Origin: Hormoscilla sp. GM7CHS1pb | Lineage (GTDB): Bacteria; Cyanobacteriota; Cyanobacteriia; Cyanobacteriales; Desertifilaceae | Assembly: GCA_014323675.1 (NCBI GenBank) | Contig: JACONN010000002.1 | Span: 682,001 to 746,000, forward strand | DNA length: 64,000 nucleotides | Reading direction: 5' to 3' | Shown: piece by piece, positions 36,251 to 44,811 of the stretch | Layout: each line of letters starts with the position of its first letter | How positions within the stretch are numbered: position 1 is the first letter of the stretch | Position numbers and translations under genes: made by a program | The notes under the pieces: generated by a model | What the model was told of the DNA's origin: nothing | The model's database searches: none | What the model saw: only the letters and a program-made list of their open reading frames with translations

Positions 36251-36904
36251 CTAATCCCGATCTGCCAAAATATAGCGAGTATAAGCTAAACACAAGCGGG
36301 CCTGTTCAATCTCAGATAAATCAGTCCAATTAGCCTTCGCCACCAAGCCCTGAATAGCCTCAATGGCAGCATCAGTATCAGTTCCCCGCATAGCGTAAGC
36401 AAAAGGACGGGCTAAAACCTGCAAGTCTTCTACTGCCCACTTAGGCATTATCTCATAGGTACATTGTACTAATTGCTCTGCCAGAGTAAGAGAGGAATTT
36501 TTTAGCTGCTTCACCTGGTGGCCGATCGCCTGTAGTAAAGCTGCGGGGATCTTGTTCGCAAACTGCTCTTCCAGAACATTGGCCATTGTCTCGGGTGTCG
36601 CAGCATCCCAGAGTCGATCGAGATGGGCGAAAAATCTTTGCGCACCCGCCGCCACTTCTGGCTCTGGTCTGTCTGTCAAGCTTGCGGTAGATGCTTCGAG
36701 TTCAGTAAAATAGGTTTGGGACTCTCTGGTCAGCGAACTCCAGGGATAAGTATATTCGGTAACGCAAAGGGCTTGCAATAATTCAATCTCAGCTTCAGAT
36801 CGAGAAGATAAACAATCCTGTGGTTGTGTTTCTTGAGAAAGATTATTTAATCTTCTTTCGCCTCCTTCAAGGGAGTTGGTTGAGGGGAGATATTTATCGT
36901 TCAT
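36251..36904 (-). CDS. Conserved hypothetical protein
   Basis: 217 residues, mostly helical and acidic. The middle, AAGAQRFFAHLDRLWDAATP and VLEEQFANKIPAALLQAIGH, then PKWAVEDLQVLARPFAYAMR, resembles a conserved cyanobacterial family with no known function. No signal peptide or membrane segment. It stands alone; the upstream region has weak promoter-like sequence. Intact frame and ordinary codon use suggest a real gene. Confidence 0.6.
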   Translation of the reverse strand: MNDKYLPSTNSLEGGERRLNNLSQETQPQDCLSSRSEAEIELLQALCVTEYTYPWSSLTRESQTYFTELEASTASLTDRPEPEVAAGAQRFFAHLDRLWDAATPETMANVLEEQFANKIPAALLQAIGHQVKQLKNSSLTLAEQLVQCTYEIMPKWAVEDLQVLARPFAYAMRGTDTDAAIEAIQGLVAKANWTDLSEIEQARLCLAYTRYILADRD

Positions 36905-37494
36905 AACACTATGAGGGCACTGCTCTATTAACTGGATATGGGTAGCTACATCTTAGTTACCGTTGTTTCCGAACCGATTCCGATCGCGCAGCGTGGCGCA
37001 GCCATAATATTTTTTAATTAGGAAGATAGATGCAACAGTAAACTTGCGCCGCCACAGCAGCTATCTGCTTCACCTGCGGCGATCGCCTGTGGTTTATGAA
37101 GATATCAGAACCGATCGCCCCAGCATGGCGGACGCGGGCGGGTGCTTAAGCATGTACCAGGCCAAGTGACCGCGTGACCACTAACAACTGACTCGGACAG
37201 GCGAGCGATATCTCCTGGGTAGTGCGTAAGGCGCGAGGTATGTCGCCCTCGTTCCCACGGCGGAGCCTGAGAACGTGCGATTAGCGCTCTGTATCTCCTG
37301 GGTAGTGCGATTACGATGTCTCCGGAGTAGTGCGTAAGAGCGCTCTGGTGGAGACATCGATCTCCCAGGAGATACAGAGCCCCAGGAGACATCGAGCCGG
37401 TCCTACGAACTGACCTTCGCGTCCGGAGACACCCACCCATGTCGTGCGCGGGAGCGACACGACAGGGTGGGTGCTCCTGGACGCGAGGAGCTGG
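36905..37494. other. Spacer rich in palindromes
   Basis: No gene. It holds the GCGCAGCGTGGCGC repeat (36981-37005), a CGTTCCC-GGGAACG-type unit (37248-37275), several diverged copies of TCTCCTGGGTAGTGCG and ATCTCCCAGGAGATAC between 37206 and 37400, and the 68-bp palindrome below. Confidence 0.6.
37418..37485. repeat. 68-bp palindrome, second close copy
   Basis: Differs from 3027-3094 at four bases, two of which are compensating partners in the stem (GTCGTG/CACGAC against GTCATG/CATGAC). Confidence 0.8.
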
Positions 37495-39213
37495 TTACTG
37501 GCCACTGGTCGCTGAAATCGCGAACTCCAACATTTGACCTTGGGAACTGCCAAACTTCAGCTTGACTCCAGATTTCAGTTCATATTCTTGATGATGGATT
37601 TTTCTCCAGCCATCCGACTCACAAATCAAGGTGCCATAGCGAGAAAAATCTCGCAGCCAGTAAGTCCGTTCCCCCTTACCATTGCCTACAGGTTCGCGGC
37701 AGATAATTTCTGCATGTTTTTGAGAAACCCACTTCTCTCCAATGACGATGTCATTCTCCGGTCGCCTGCCTACTCGCATCAGTCCCCCTGTAACTTGCCA
37801 TACCTGGGCTGTATCTCCTAAAGACCGGAGGAGCGCGAGCGGCTGATTTTTTTGCCTCCAGGACAGAGAATTTTCTGGTAGTTCAGTCACCCCTTCCTCT
37901 AGAGGCATAATTAGTTCCCCATCAAACTCCGGATGCATATACAGAACTGGCAAAGTCCAAGCAGGTTGATTGAACTTATAAAGGGTGACCAACTGCTGCC
38001 GCGCTGCTGCCACCGCCCCATCGATCGGCAGGCGATTCGCCAAGGCCCCAGCAAGAGCCTGAATAAAACTGAGGGCCTCTCGATCGGCAATTTCCTCACG
38101 CATTCCCAAAACTGCTGGCACCCCATGATGTAACAGTACCTCCGCCAAGCTGCTACGGGGAATCACCCGATCTCCGTCAGTATCCGGTTGAGCGCCCCAG
38201 CAGGCATTAAACACGGCCAATATCACCCGAGAGCGAGTCAATACTTGAGCCAGTTCCGTGCCGGACATGGTAACATCCGGTTGTAAAAACAGCAACCCAC
38301 CATCTGGAGCTGGGACACCGTGACCTCCATAGAAAAACACATTGTAGGCTTTTGTTTCCAGACGTGCTATTAATTCAGCTGGGGTAGGCTGAATTAGGGT
38401 ATCCACATTACAGGGCACTGGCAAAATGCCAACTCCCGCCAGTTGATATTTTCCTGATTTTTGCAGAATTTCAGCCACTACAGCTGCTTCCTGCTCCAGC
38501 TGCAAGAGCGGTCGATCTGATTTTTGCTGCCAAGGCCAGTCTGGTAATATTTTTCTCTGTCCATCCCCCTGCTGCCGGGATTGAGTGCTTGTCGGTGTTG
38601 ACTGACCAAAAACCAGCAGAATGTTTAATGCTTGGTCGTTGCGTCTGGGTGGCAGGGGGTCAACATCGCTAGTCGTGCGACTAAATAACAATTGCTCAGA
38701 TAGGGAAATCACCTGTTTTCCCGCCTGACGTTGCATAATTTCCCAAGGTAGGGCGATTAGATTTGGATCTCTGATTTCCAGCCGCAGCCGCAGTGGTTTA
38801 TTTTGGCCAATGGCAATGCCCAGACTTTGAGAGAAACTACTCTGAATCTGGCAATTATTATGCACCCACTGCCATAGTCCCATCCCCAGCTTTTGCATCC
38901 GCCAGCTACTAGAGCTTGATTTCTCACTCCTGGAGTCCGAAATTGCCTCTAGGATTGATTCCATTTCTGGCACATTTACTGGTGGCACGTGGATCTGCTG
39001 AGGCAATCCTTGCATCTGAAACATCTCCTGCCATTCTTCCCAGGTTCGGCTCAGCTCCTTTGGCCATATACAGTCATGGTGAACGTGGCCCGCTGAATAA
39101 GGAGCCTTGAGCACCCATATGGCAAAATGTGCCGATTCTATATTGAAACTCTCCGCCGTTGCCATCATCCGGGCGATCGCAATACTGAGGGTCGGATACT
39201 CAAACTGAGACAT
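37495..39213 (-). CDS. CHAT-domain (caspase-like) protein with FHA domain
   Basis: 572 residues. The middle holds a CHAT peptidase fold: His in NVFFYGGHGVPAPDGG (about residue 295) and Cys in VILAVFNACWGAQPDT (about 333), the two catalytic residues of this caspase-like clan, then VPAVLGMREEIADREALSFI and VAAARQQLVTLYK. The C terminus is an FHA domain: LMRVGRRPENDIVIGEKWVS (with the phosphopeptide-binding Arg and SxxH nearby: SQKHAEI) and SRYGTLI. So it may cleave proteins when recruited by phosphorylated partners, but that is inference. The N-terminal 180 residues are unassigned. It faces the FHA-PrsW gene and the PP2C gene nearby. Confidence 0.85.
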   Translation of the reverse strand: MSQFEYPTLSIAIARMMATAESFNIESAHFAIWVLKAPYSAGHVHHDCIWPKELSRTWEEWQEMFQMQGLPQQIHVPPVNVPEMESILEAISDSRSEKSSSSSWRMQKLGMGLWQWVHNNCQIQSSFSQSLGIAIGQNKPLRLRLEIRDPNLIALPWEIMQRQAGKQVISLSEQLLFSRTTSDVDPLPPRRNDQALNILLVFGQSTPTSTQSRQQGDGQRKILPDWPWQQKSDRPLLQLEQEAAVVAEILQKSGKYQLAGVGILPVPCNVDTLIQPTPAELIARLETKAYNVFFYGGHGVPAPDGGLLFLQPDVTMSGTELAQVLTRSRVILAVFNACWGAQPDTDGDRVIPRSSLAEVLLHHGVPAVLGMREEIADREALSFIQALAGALANRLPIDGAVAAARQQLVTLYKFNQPAWTLPVLYMHPEFDGELIMPLEEGVTELPENSLSWRQKNQPLALLRSLGDTAQVWQVTGGLMRVGRRPENDIVIGEKWVSQKHAEIICREPVGNGKGERTYWLRDFSRYGTLICESDGWRKIHHQEYELKSGVKLKFGSSQGQMLEFAISATSGQ

Positions 39214-39632
39214 TTAATATCATTTATCTCAAATTCAATTATCAGTCTACCAAAGAATTAGATGGTGACCCATCTCTATTTAGGAAAGCTACAGTTTACA
39301 TAGAGATATACAGTTGTCAGAGATGGTATATAAATATTATCATATCAAGTGACCACGTGGCAGGCAGTCTCCCCCGGGCAGCGAAGTGTGTCCCCCGACC
39401 CCTAAGATCGCTACCCAGGGGACACCGATCGCCACTCGCACTATCCGGGGAACACGGCGCCGATCGCGCAGCGTGGCGCAGCCATAGCACTAGCCCGAGG
39501 TACTAGCACGGCTTACCGGGCCGATGGTACGATCTAGTTAATCTCCGACATTTGTTGCATATATAAAGAGCAAAAAGAGAACATAAAATTAGGATCCTTG
39601 AGTTGCTCAGCAATATCAAATATAAAATTAGT
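39214..39632. other. Spacer between the divergent CHAT and FHA-PrsW genes
   Basis: No gene seen. It contains a GCGCAGCGTGGCGC repeat at 39461-39485 and a run of imperfect direct copies of CTCCCCCGGGCAGCG-like sequence near 39366-39450. Both promoters must lie here. Confidence 0.55.
39461..39485 (+). repeat. GCGCAGCGTGGCGC repeat
   Basis: CGATCGCGCAGCGTGGCGCA then GCCAT, upstream of the FHA-PrsW gene. Confidence 0.75.
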
Positions 39633-40934
39633 ATGACGAACTATCCAGTTGATAAAGGATTTATAAGACTTGTGACCAGCCTTGGCGATCAGTCACAGAC
39701 GGTTGAGCTGAACAGCCGTCAGGAGGTTGCGATCGGACGAGACCCTAGCTGCCAGATTATTCTTGATTCACTTATTTATAGCGATGTTTCTAGGCGTCAT
39801 GCTGCCGTCTGTCCCCTGGCAGCGGCAGGCAGTTAGGAAATTTGTGACAACCTGAATTGCGCTAATGGTACTTATGTAAATAACCAACGGATCTCAGGAT
39901 GCAAAATTTTGCAGCCAGGCGATCGGATCGTGCTAGGTCAGAACATCGCCGAGTTAGTCTTCGAGGTGCAAGGGACATCCCCTCCTACTCAAGCATCAGC
40001 CCCGAGAACGACAGGTTCAGTGTCTCTCACCCAGCTTCTGCCAATTATCTCAACTGGACCTTCCCTGATCGCGAAAGCTTATCTAGTGCCTGGTATTGTC
40101 ACAGTGGTATTTGTGGTGTCGATGTTTGCCACGATCGGCAACTTCGTCGCCTTCGCCCTATTATTAGCAGCTTACTTATCTGGGGCAGCTTTCTACTTTG
40201 TCTACCAACTATGCGGCAAATATAAGCCTTGGTGGCTACTACTTGCTGCCGCCCTGCTCACTATCCTGATGATAGTGAGTCCCGTTCTGCATGCTTTTAT
40301 CATCGTTTTTCGTGATTTATTACCCGGCGATGTCGCTAGCTTGCCCTCAAATGCTAATTTTTTCTCTAACTTAATCGCTCACTTTTTTGGGGCGGGTTTG
40401 CTAGAGGAGTTACTTAAAGCATTGCCAGTGTTTGCTGCCTATTTCCTCGGACTTCTGTTAAGTTACCCCTGGCGACAACGGATTGGCGTTTGCGAACCCC
40501 TGGATGGCATATTGTTGGGAAGTGCTTCTGCGGTGGGCTTTACCCTGATAGAAACTTTAGGACAGTATGTCCCGGGTATTGTCATTGAAGTGACACGACA
40601 GGCAGGGGAAGGATTCGGACAATTGGCAGGTTTGCAACTTCTAATTCCGAGAGTTTTAGGTTCCGTTGCCGGACATATGGCATACAGCGGCTATTTCGGG
40701 TATTTTATTGGGCTGAGTGTTTTGAGACCTAAAAAGCGTTGGCGCATTCTTTTAATTGGCTATCTAAGTGCCTCAATATTGCATGCTCTCTGGAACTCTT
40801 CGGGAGTCTTGGGTTCTTGGGTTTTGGCTTTAGTCGGAGCTTTGTCCTATGCCTTCTTAGCAGCAGCTATTCTTAAGGCTAGGGAACTTTCTCCTACCCG
40901 ATCGCATAATTTTGCCACTCGCATTAAATCTTAA
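39633..40934 (+). CDS. FHA-PrsW-type membrane protease, with an in-frame amber stop
   Basis: Starting at ATG 39633. The N-terminal FHA domain has VAIGRDPSCQIILDSLIYSD then SRRHAAV; a TAG at 39834-39836 interrupts it, after which the same frame continues with NGTYVNNQRI, the rest of the FHA domain. Then come about seven membrane helices with GAGLLEELLKALPVFAAYFL (EExxK) and VAGHMAYSGYFGYFIG plus ILHALWNSSG, the acid and His motifs of PrsW-type intramembrane proteases. A Trp codon TGG changed to TAG would explain the stop. Unless it is read through or an error, only the FHA half is made. Confidence 0.75.
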
Positions 40935-40998
40935 TCTGGTTATTGCCCATTGACTTGCAGTCATAGCTAAATGTAGGGCCAGCAACCAAGCGCCCACC

Positions 40999-41136
40999 AT
41001 GCACTACAACTATCAGTTTGATATGGGTGGTGGTATATTATCCAGTGGCTCTTCTGGTAGGGGCTATTCTGGTGGTAGTTCTTCTGGTGGTGGAGTTTCA
41101 TCAGGTCAATCCTCTGCGGGTAATAATCAATCTTGA
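40999..41136 (+). CDS. Small Gly/Ser-rich protein
   Basis: 45 residues: MHYNYQFDMGGGILSSGSSG then RGYSGGSSSGGGVSSGQSSA. It resembles the Gly/Ser tails found at the end of some membrane proteins and could be a short gene or the relic of one. It ends 10 bases inside the opposite-strand phosphatase gene. No ribosome site is visible, so this is uncertain. Confidence 0.35.
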   Translation: MHYNYQFDMGGGILSSGSSGRGYSGGSSSGGGVSSGQSSAGNNQS

Positions 41137-43055
41137 AGTTTCTTTTTCAGCAGATCGAACTTTGATATCATTTCAGCTGACTCGTCAACTAATTTCTTGA
41201 ATGGTTGATAATTTAAGTAAGTCCAGATGCTTCCCCCACTTATTATCACCATCAAGAGTAAAATAACCGCTAATATAGCCCATCTACCAGTTCGGGGATC
41301 GCGAATTTTGTCCTTTACCGCTATAGAAGTCGTCGCACCAGTAGGATCCGAGTTTCTATATAGAGAAGCTTGCCAAATTGCCGCGTTATCCTCGAAGGGA
41401 GAGAGTTGAGCTGATGTTCCTAGCTCTGTTAAAGGCTGTACAACTCGCTCTGTTTGCTGCACTTGACAATGGACTAACCCCACCGTAACATTATCATGAC
41501 CATTTTCAGTGTTAGCAATATCTACTAGACGCTTGGCAACTTTTGCCAGATCGGCGTTTTCCTGTATAATTGGCAGAATATCTGACCGCCAATGTTCCTC
41601 TACCCGATCGTTATCACTCAACCCATCTGAGCAGAGCAGAAAAACACAGTCGGACTCCAATATCAACCGCCCTACTGTCGGGTGCAGCGTCTGAGAGGGA
41701 CTCATACCTAATGCCTGGATCAGGGAACCGGATGTAATCTGTTGCAAGGCATCCCAATAGAAAGCATAGCCCAAACGTACCTCTCTAGATGCGATATCAT
41801 CATCTAGGGTTACTTGATGGCAACCATCTTCTGTAATCCAATAGACCCGAGAATCTCCCACATGGGCGATGTAGGTTTCATAATTCTGCACTACTGTCAT
41901 CACCACAGTTGTGCCCATGCGTTGCCGATCCTGCCGGTCTTCATTATCATTGCGATCGCTAATCCGATCGTTGGCATCTCGGATTGCCTGGTCTAGTATT
42001 TGATATAGGTTTGACCGGTTCCCACTCGCTTCGGCAAGCTGATTGACTCGAGCTTTGATGGTGTCGATCGCCAGATTTGAGGCCACATCGCCCCCTTCAT
42101 GTCCGCCAATGCCATCACAGACGATCGTCAAAGCATTGTCCCAGTCTGCTGGCTTTAGTTCCTTCGTCAAAGCATTGTCCGAGTCTGCTGGCTTTAGTAC
42201 CTTACCACTGGATGGATAACAGGCATCTTCGTTGCGTCCGCGAGTGGGGCCCTTATCGCTGAGGGTAGCAATCTGGTATTGGATAGATTGGGCCGCTGAG
42301 CAATAAGCTAATGCATAATCTAACTGCGCTCTCAGTTCCTGCCATTCCAGTTGTTCTTTGCTCAGTTGACTAGATAGTTTTTTCAGAAATTCGGCAATTT
42401 CTGGTTGGGCATCGGGGGCCCATTTCGACCATAGCTTACCTAAATTTTTCAGACTGCTAAGAGATTTCTGGTCTGATTTCAACTCCAACAGACACAGTAA
42501 GGGACCTCGGCACCGCAGCAGATTTTCCTCTAGCAATGTCGAAGCTACATTCTGATTGCTGAGGGCCTTCCACAGCTGGGCTATCTGCCACAGCCAATTC
42601 AACTGGCGCATGACACTTGCCTGCTTCCAGACCTTAGTTAATTCTGGCAATAATGGGTTATCAGTTTCAGCCGACTCTAATTTCGAGATGTCGATCGGTC
42701 CTTTTTCCAGCAGCAGGATCGATTTTCCGGAGCCAGAACCTGCTGATACCAGTGCATAGGCTTGGGGGACATGCAGCCGATAGGGGAAAAGTCTCAGATA
42801 GGGTACTGCCCCTGAGGGAATCTCATCTGGGGGTGCTTCCGGCGGTTCCCCGGGTTTGGCGTCCAGAAAAATCCGATCTACTTTACGTATATAACGTCCG
42901 TCACCCAAAGTCGATGGACAGCGTTCTTTGCTGACAGCCCACAGATAGCGTTTTGGTATCCTACTGTTGCATTGGGAGCAGAAATTATTTTTCTCGTCAT
43001 TTGGAGTTTGACAATCTGGATTGGGGCAGTTTATGTTTGCCGCAGTTTTTTGCAT
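41127..43055 (-). CDS. PP2C-family protein phosphatase with zinc ribbon and membrane anchor
   Basis: About 642 residues from ATG 43055, which has CGAGGAAATTCC before it (an ATG six codons upstream is weaker). The N terminus is a Cys-rich zinc ribbon (CPNPDCQTPNDEKNNFCSQC). The phosphatase domain follows: ATLSDKGPTRGRNEDACYPS, LTIVCDGIGGHEGGDVASNL, TTVVMTVVQNYETYIAHVGD, CSDGLSDN and NGHDNVTVGLV, with the metal-binding Asp residues. A single membrane helix is near the C terminus (LAVILLLMVIISGGSIWTYL). A 13-residue tandem duplication sits in the middle. Likely a Ser/Thr phosphatase that balances the kinase/FHA proteins nearby; this is inference. Confidence 0.88.
   Translation of the reverse strand: MQKTAANINCPNPDCQTPNDEKNNFCSQCNSRIPKRYLWAVSKERCPSTLGDGRYIRKVDRIFLDAKPGEPPEAPPDEIPSGAVPYLRLFPYRLHVPQAYALVSAGSGSGKSILLLEKGPIDISKLESAETDNPLLPELTKVWKQASVMRQLNWLWQIAQLWKALSNQNVASTLLEENLLRCRGPLLCLLELKSDQKSLSSLKNLGKLWSKWAPDAQPEIAEFLKKLSSQLSKEQLEWQELRAQLDYALAYCSAAQSIQYQIATLSDKGPTRGRNEDACYPSSGKVLKPADSDNALTKELKPADWDNALTIVCDGIGGHEGGDVASNLAIDTIKARVNQLAEASGNRSNLYQILDQAIRDANDRISDRNDNEDRQDRQRMGTTVVMTVVQNYETYIAHVGDSRVYWITEDGCHQVTLDDDIASREVRLGYAFYWDALQQITSGSLIQALGMSPSQTLHPTVGRLILESDCVFLLCSDGLSDNDRVEEHWRSDILPIIQENADLAKVAKRLVDIANTENGHDNVTVGLVHCQVQQTERVVQPLTELGTSAQLSPFEDNAAIWQASLYRNSDPTGATTSIAVKDKIRDPRTGRWAILAVILLLMVIISGGSIWTYLNYQPFKKLVDESAEMISKFDLLKKKLQD
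42134..42211. repeat. 39-bp tandem duplication inside the PP2C gene
   Basis: Two copies of CGTCAAAGCATTGTCCSAGT plus the following 19 bases, in frame, giving KPADSDNALTKEL followed by KPADWDNALT. Copies differ at three bases. It lies within the PP2C domain, between RGRNEDACYP and TIVCDGIGGH. Confidence 0.8.
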
Positions 43056-43210
43056 GGAATTTCCTCGCGCCAATGTGCTCGGGGTTTGTGATTTTTCCGA
43101 TTTTTCCGGAACGGTGGGCTAGCGACCAGTTATCAGCAATTTCAGCCCACGAGGTGACTCAAAGCCTCTCTGTACTCCCCCTTTTCTAGGTTATACTCTT
43201 TAGCGTTTGC

Positions 43211-43238
43211 CGTTTGTAGTAAACGCTTTAGCGTTTGC
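43211..43238. repeat. Palindrome of the CGTAGTAAG family
   Basis: Unit GTTTGTAGTAAACGCTTTAG then CGTTTG, with core ACGCT/AGCGT, ahead of the hydrolase gene. Confidence 0.75.
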
Positions 43239-43355
43239 CTATTGAATTTATTATAGATCGCTATCATGACCACTATATCTGTAGACAGTACTACTACTCA
43301 TACCTGGATCTGGCGAGGTTTTCCCATCCGCTATCAAACTCAAGGAACTACCGGT

Positions 43356-43417
43356 CCCCCCCTCGTTCCCACGGCTCTGCCTGGGAACGTGCGAGTAGCG
43401 CTCCCGGGGAATACAGA
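43356..43417. repeat. CGTTCCC-GGGAACG repeat inserted in a gene
   Basis: A 62-bp block with CTCGTTCCCACGGCTCTGCC, GGGAACGTGCGAGTAGCGCT and CCCGGGG. The insert length is 2 mod 3. The same extended unit (CGTTCCCACGGC ... AACGTGCGA-TAGCGCTC) occurs at 37248-37290, supporting a mobile unit of about 60 bp. Confidence 0.8.
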
Positions 43418-44171
43418 CCTGCTGTGGTGATGGTGCATGGCTTTGGGGCTTCCTGCGCCCACTGGCGTAAAAACTTGCCAGTGCTGGGGACTGCTTGCCG
43501 TTGTTATGCGATCGACTTGATCGGTTTTGGCGGTTCCGCCAAACCTACTCCTGGGGTAGATATCGACTATACCTTTGCCACCTGGGGAGAGCAAATTGCT
43601 GATTTTTGTCAGGAAGTCGTGGGCGATCGGGTTTTTTTGGTAGGCAATTCCATTGGTTGTATTGCCCTGATGCAGGCAGCTGTAGATTATCCAGATCTGG
43701 CTTATGGAGTGGTGTTGATCGACTGTTCCCTGCGGCGGCTGCACGAGCGCAGACGACACCAGCTATCATGGCATCAACGATTTGGAGCCCCCATCCTGCA
43801 AAATCTGCTAGCAGTCAAATGTATTGGGCAGCTATTCTTCAATCAAATTGCCCAGCCCCAAGTTGTGCGCAAGATTCTCCTACAAGCCTACAAGCGTCCA
43901 GAAGCTGTCACCGACGAACTGGTAGACTTGCTGATGGCACCCGCCAGAGATACCGGTGCTGTCGATGTGTTTGTCGCCTTCACCCGCTATTCTACTGGGC
44001 CGCTTCCCGAAGATCTCTTAGCCGAACTGAAATGTCCCGCTTTGATCCTCTGGGGAACGGAAGACCCGTGGGAACCGGTAGACCTGGGGCGTCAGTTAGC
44101 TGAATTTCCAGCAGTAGAGAAGTTTATTCCCCTGGCAGGTGTGGGACATTGCCCCCAAGATGAGGCACCGG

Positions 44172-44205
44172 CGCTCGTTAATCCGATTTTACTCGATTGG
44201 ATCGA
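44172..44205. repeat. 34-bp direct repeat of the hydrolase 3' end, copy 1
   Basis: CGCTCGTTAATCCGATTTTA and the following CTCGATTGGATCGA. The second copy is at 44682-44715, where the reading frame continues with AAGCCGCAAATTTCTGA, a plausible original end. Confidence 0.8.
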
Positions 44206-44811
44206 GGAGTTGCAAGGTAAAAATCAAAATTAAAATATTTTTTCTTGTTCGCTTGACTTTCAGTGAACTAAAACAGTTGACAGGTGTAGAGGCCGATCGA
44301 TGTAAAAAAGCAAGAATTAAACTGCATACCACCGGCTCCATACTGTTTGGGTATGACTTAAGGATTACTCTACTGGACGTACTGTATGGGCTCTCTGGAC
44401 AGAGATGTCTTTACGCTTCTGTACCAAGAGTAGGAGCGCTTTCATTGCTGCCATTAGAATGCCCAATATACCCCAATGTCTAACCACATTCACCCAGGGC
44501 AAGCGCAAGAAAAATTGTGCATGTGGTATGGAGCCACGAAAATTGCGAGTGGACTGTGCCTTCTCCGGTGCGAAGAAGGCAATCATTCTCATGAAACTTG
44601 AGAATAGATGGCCCAAGCATGATTCTTTCGCTTACCCTGGCGGTAGATCCCCCCTCGCTCCGGACAACCTATATCCTTAACCGCTCGTTAATCCGATTTT
44701 ACTCGATTGGATCGAAGCCGCAAATTTCTGACTAATACCATCGTCGTGGGTGGTCGGAAAGAATGAAACAGCCCGGGTTTTTGGATGCTCAGTTTATTTA
44801 TACCCGCCTAC
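44206..44811. other. Inserted segment and spacer
   Basis: Between the two 34-bp repeats lies a 476-bp segment without a recognised gene; an open minus-strand frame (44365-44616) has no family signature. The second repeat, 44682-44715, and a short spacer follow. Confidence 0.45.

Larger units (their letters stand above)
43266..44233 (+). pseudogene. Alpha/beta hydrolase with a palindromic repeat inserted near its start
   Basis: The start ATG 43266 gives MTTISVDSTTTHTWIWRGFP then IRYQTQGTTGP, the usual N terminus of this cyanobacterial hydrolase family. A 62-bp block then shifts the frame, after which PAVVMVHGFGASCAHWRKNL continues. The catalytic motifs are intact: oxyanion HGFG, nucleophile Ser in LVGNSIGCIALM, Asp in WGTEDPWEP, His in GVGHCPQDEAP. 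Without the block the frame is continuous. So a repeat insertion broke the gene, leaving only internal starts. Its C-terminal end is also duplicated 510 bases downstream. Substrate unknown. Confidence 0.8.

Noticed and set aside
40999..41136. Claim that the Gly/Ser-rich frame is part of the FHA-PrsW gene
   Set aside because: It is in a separate frame after that gene's stop with 64 bases between; kept only as a low-confidence small gene.
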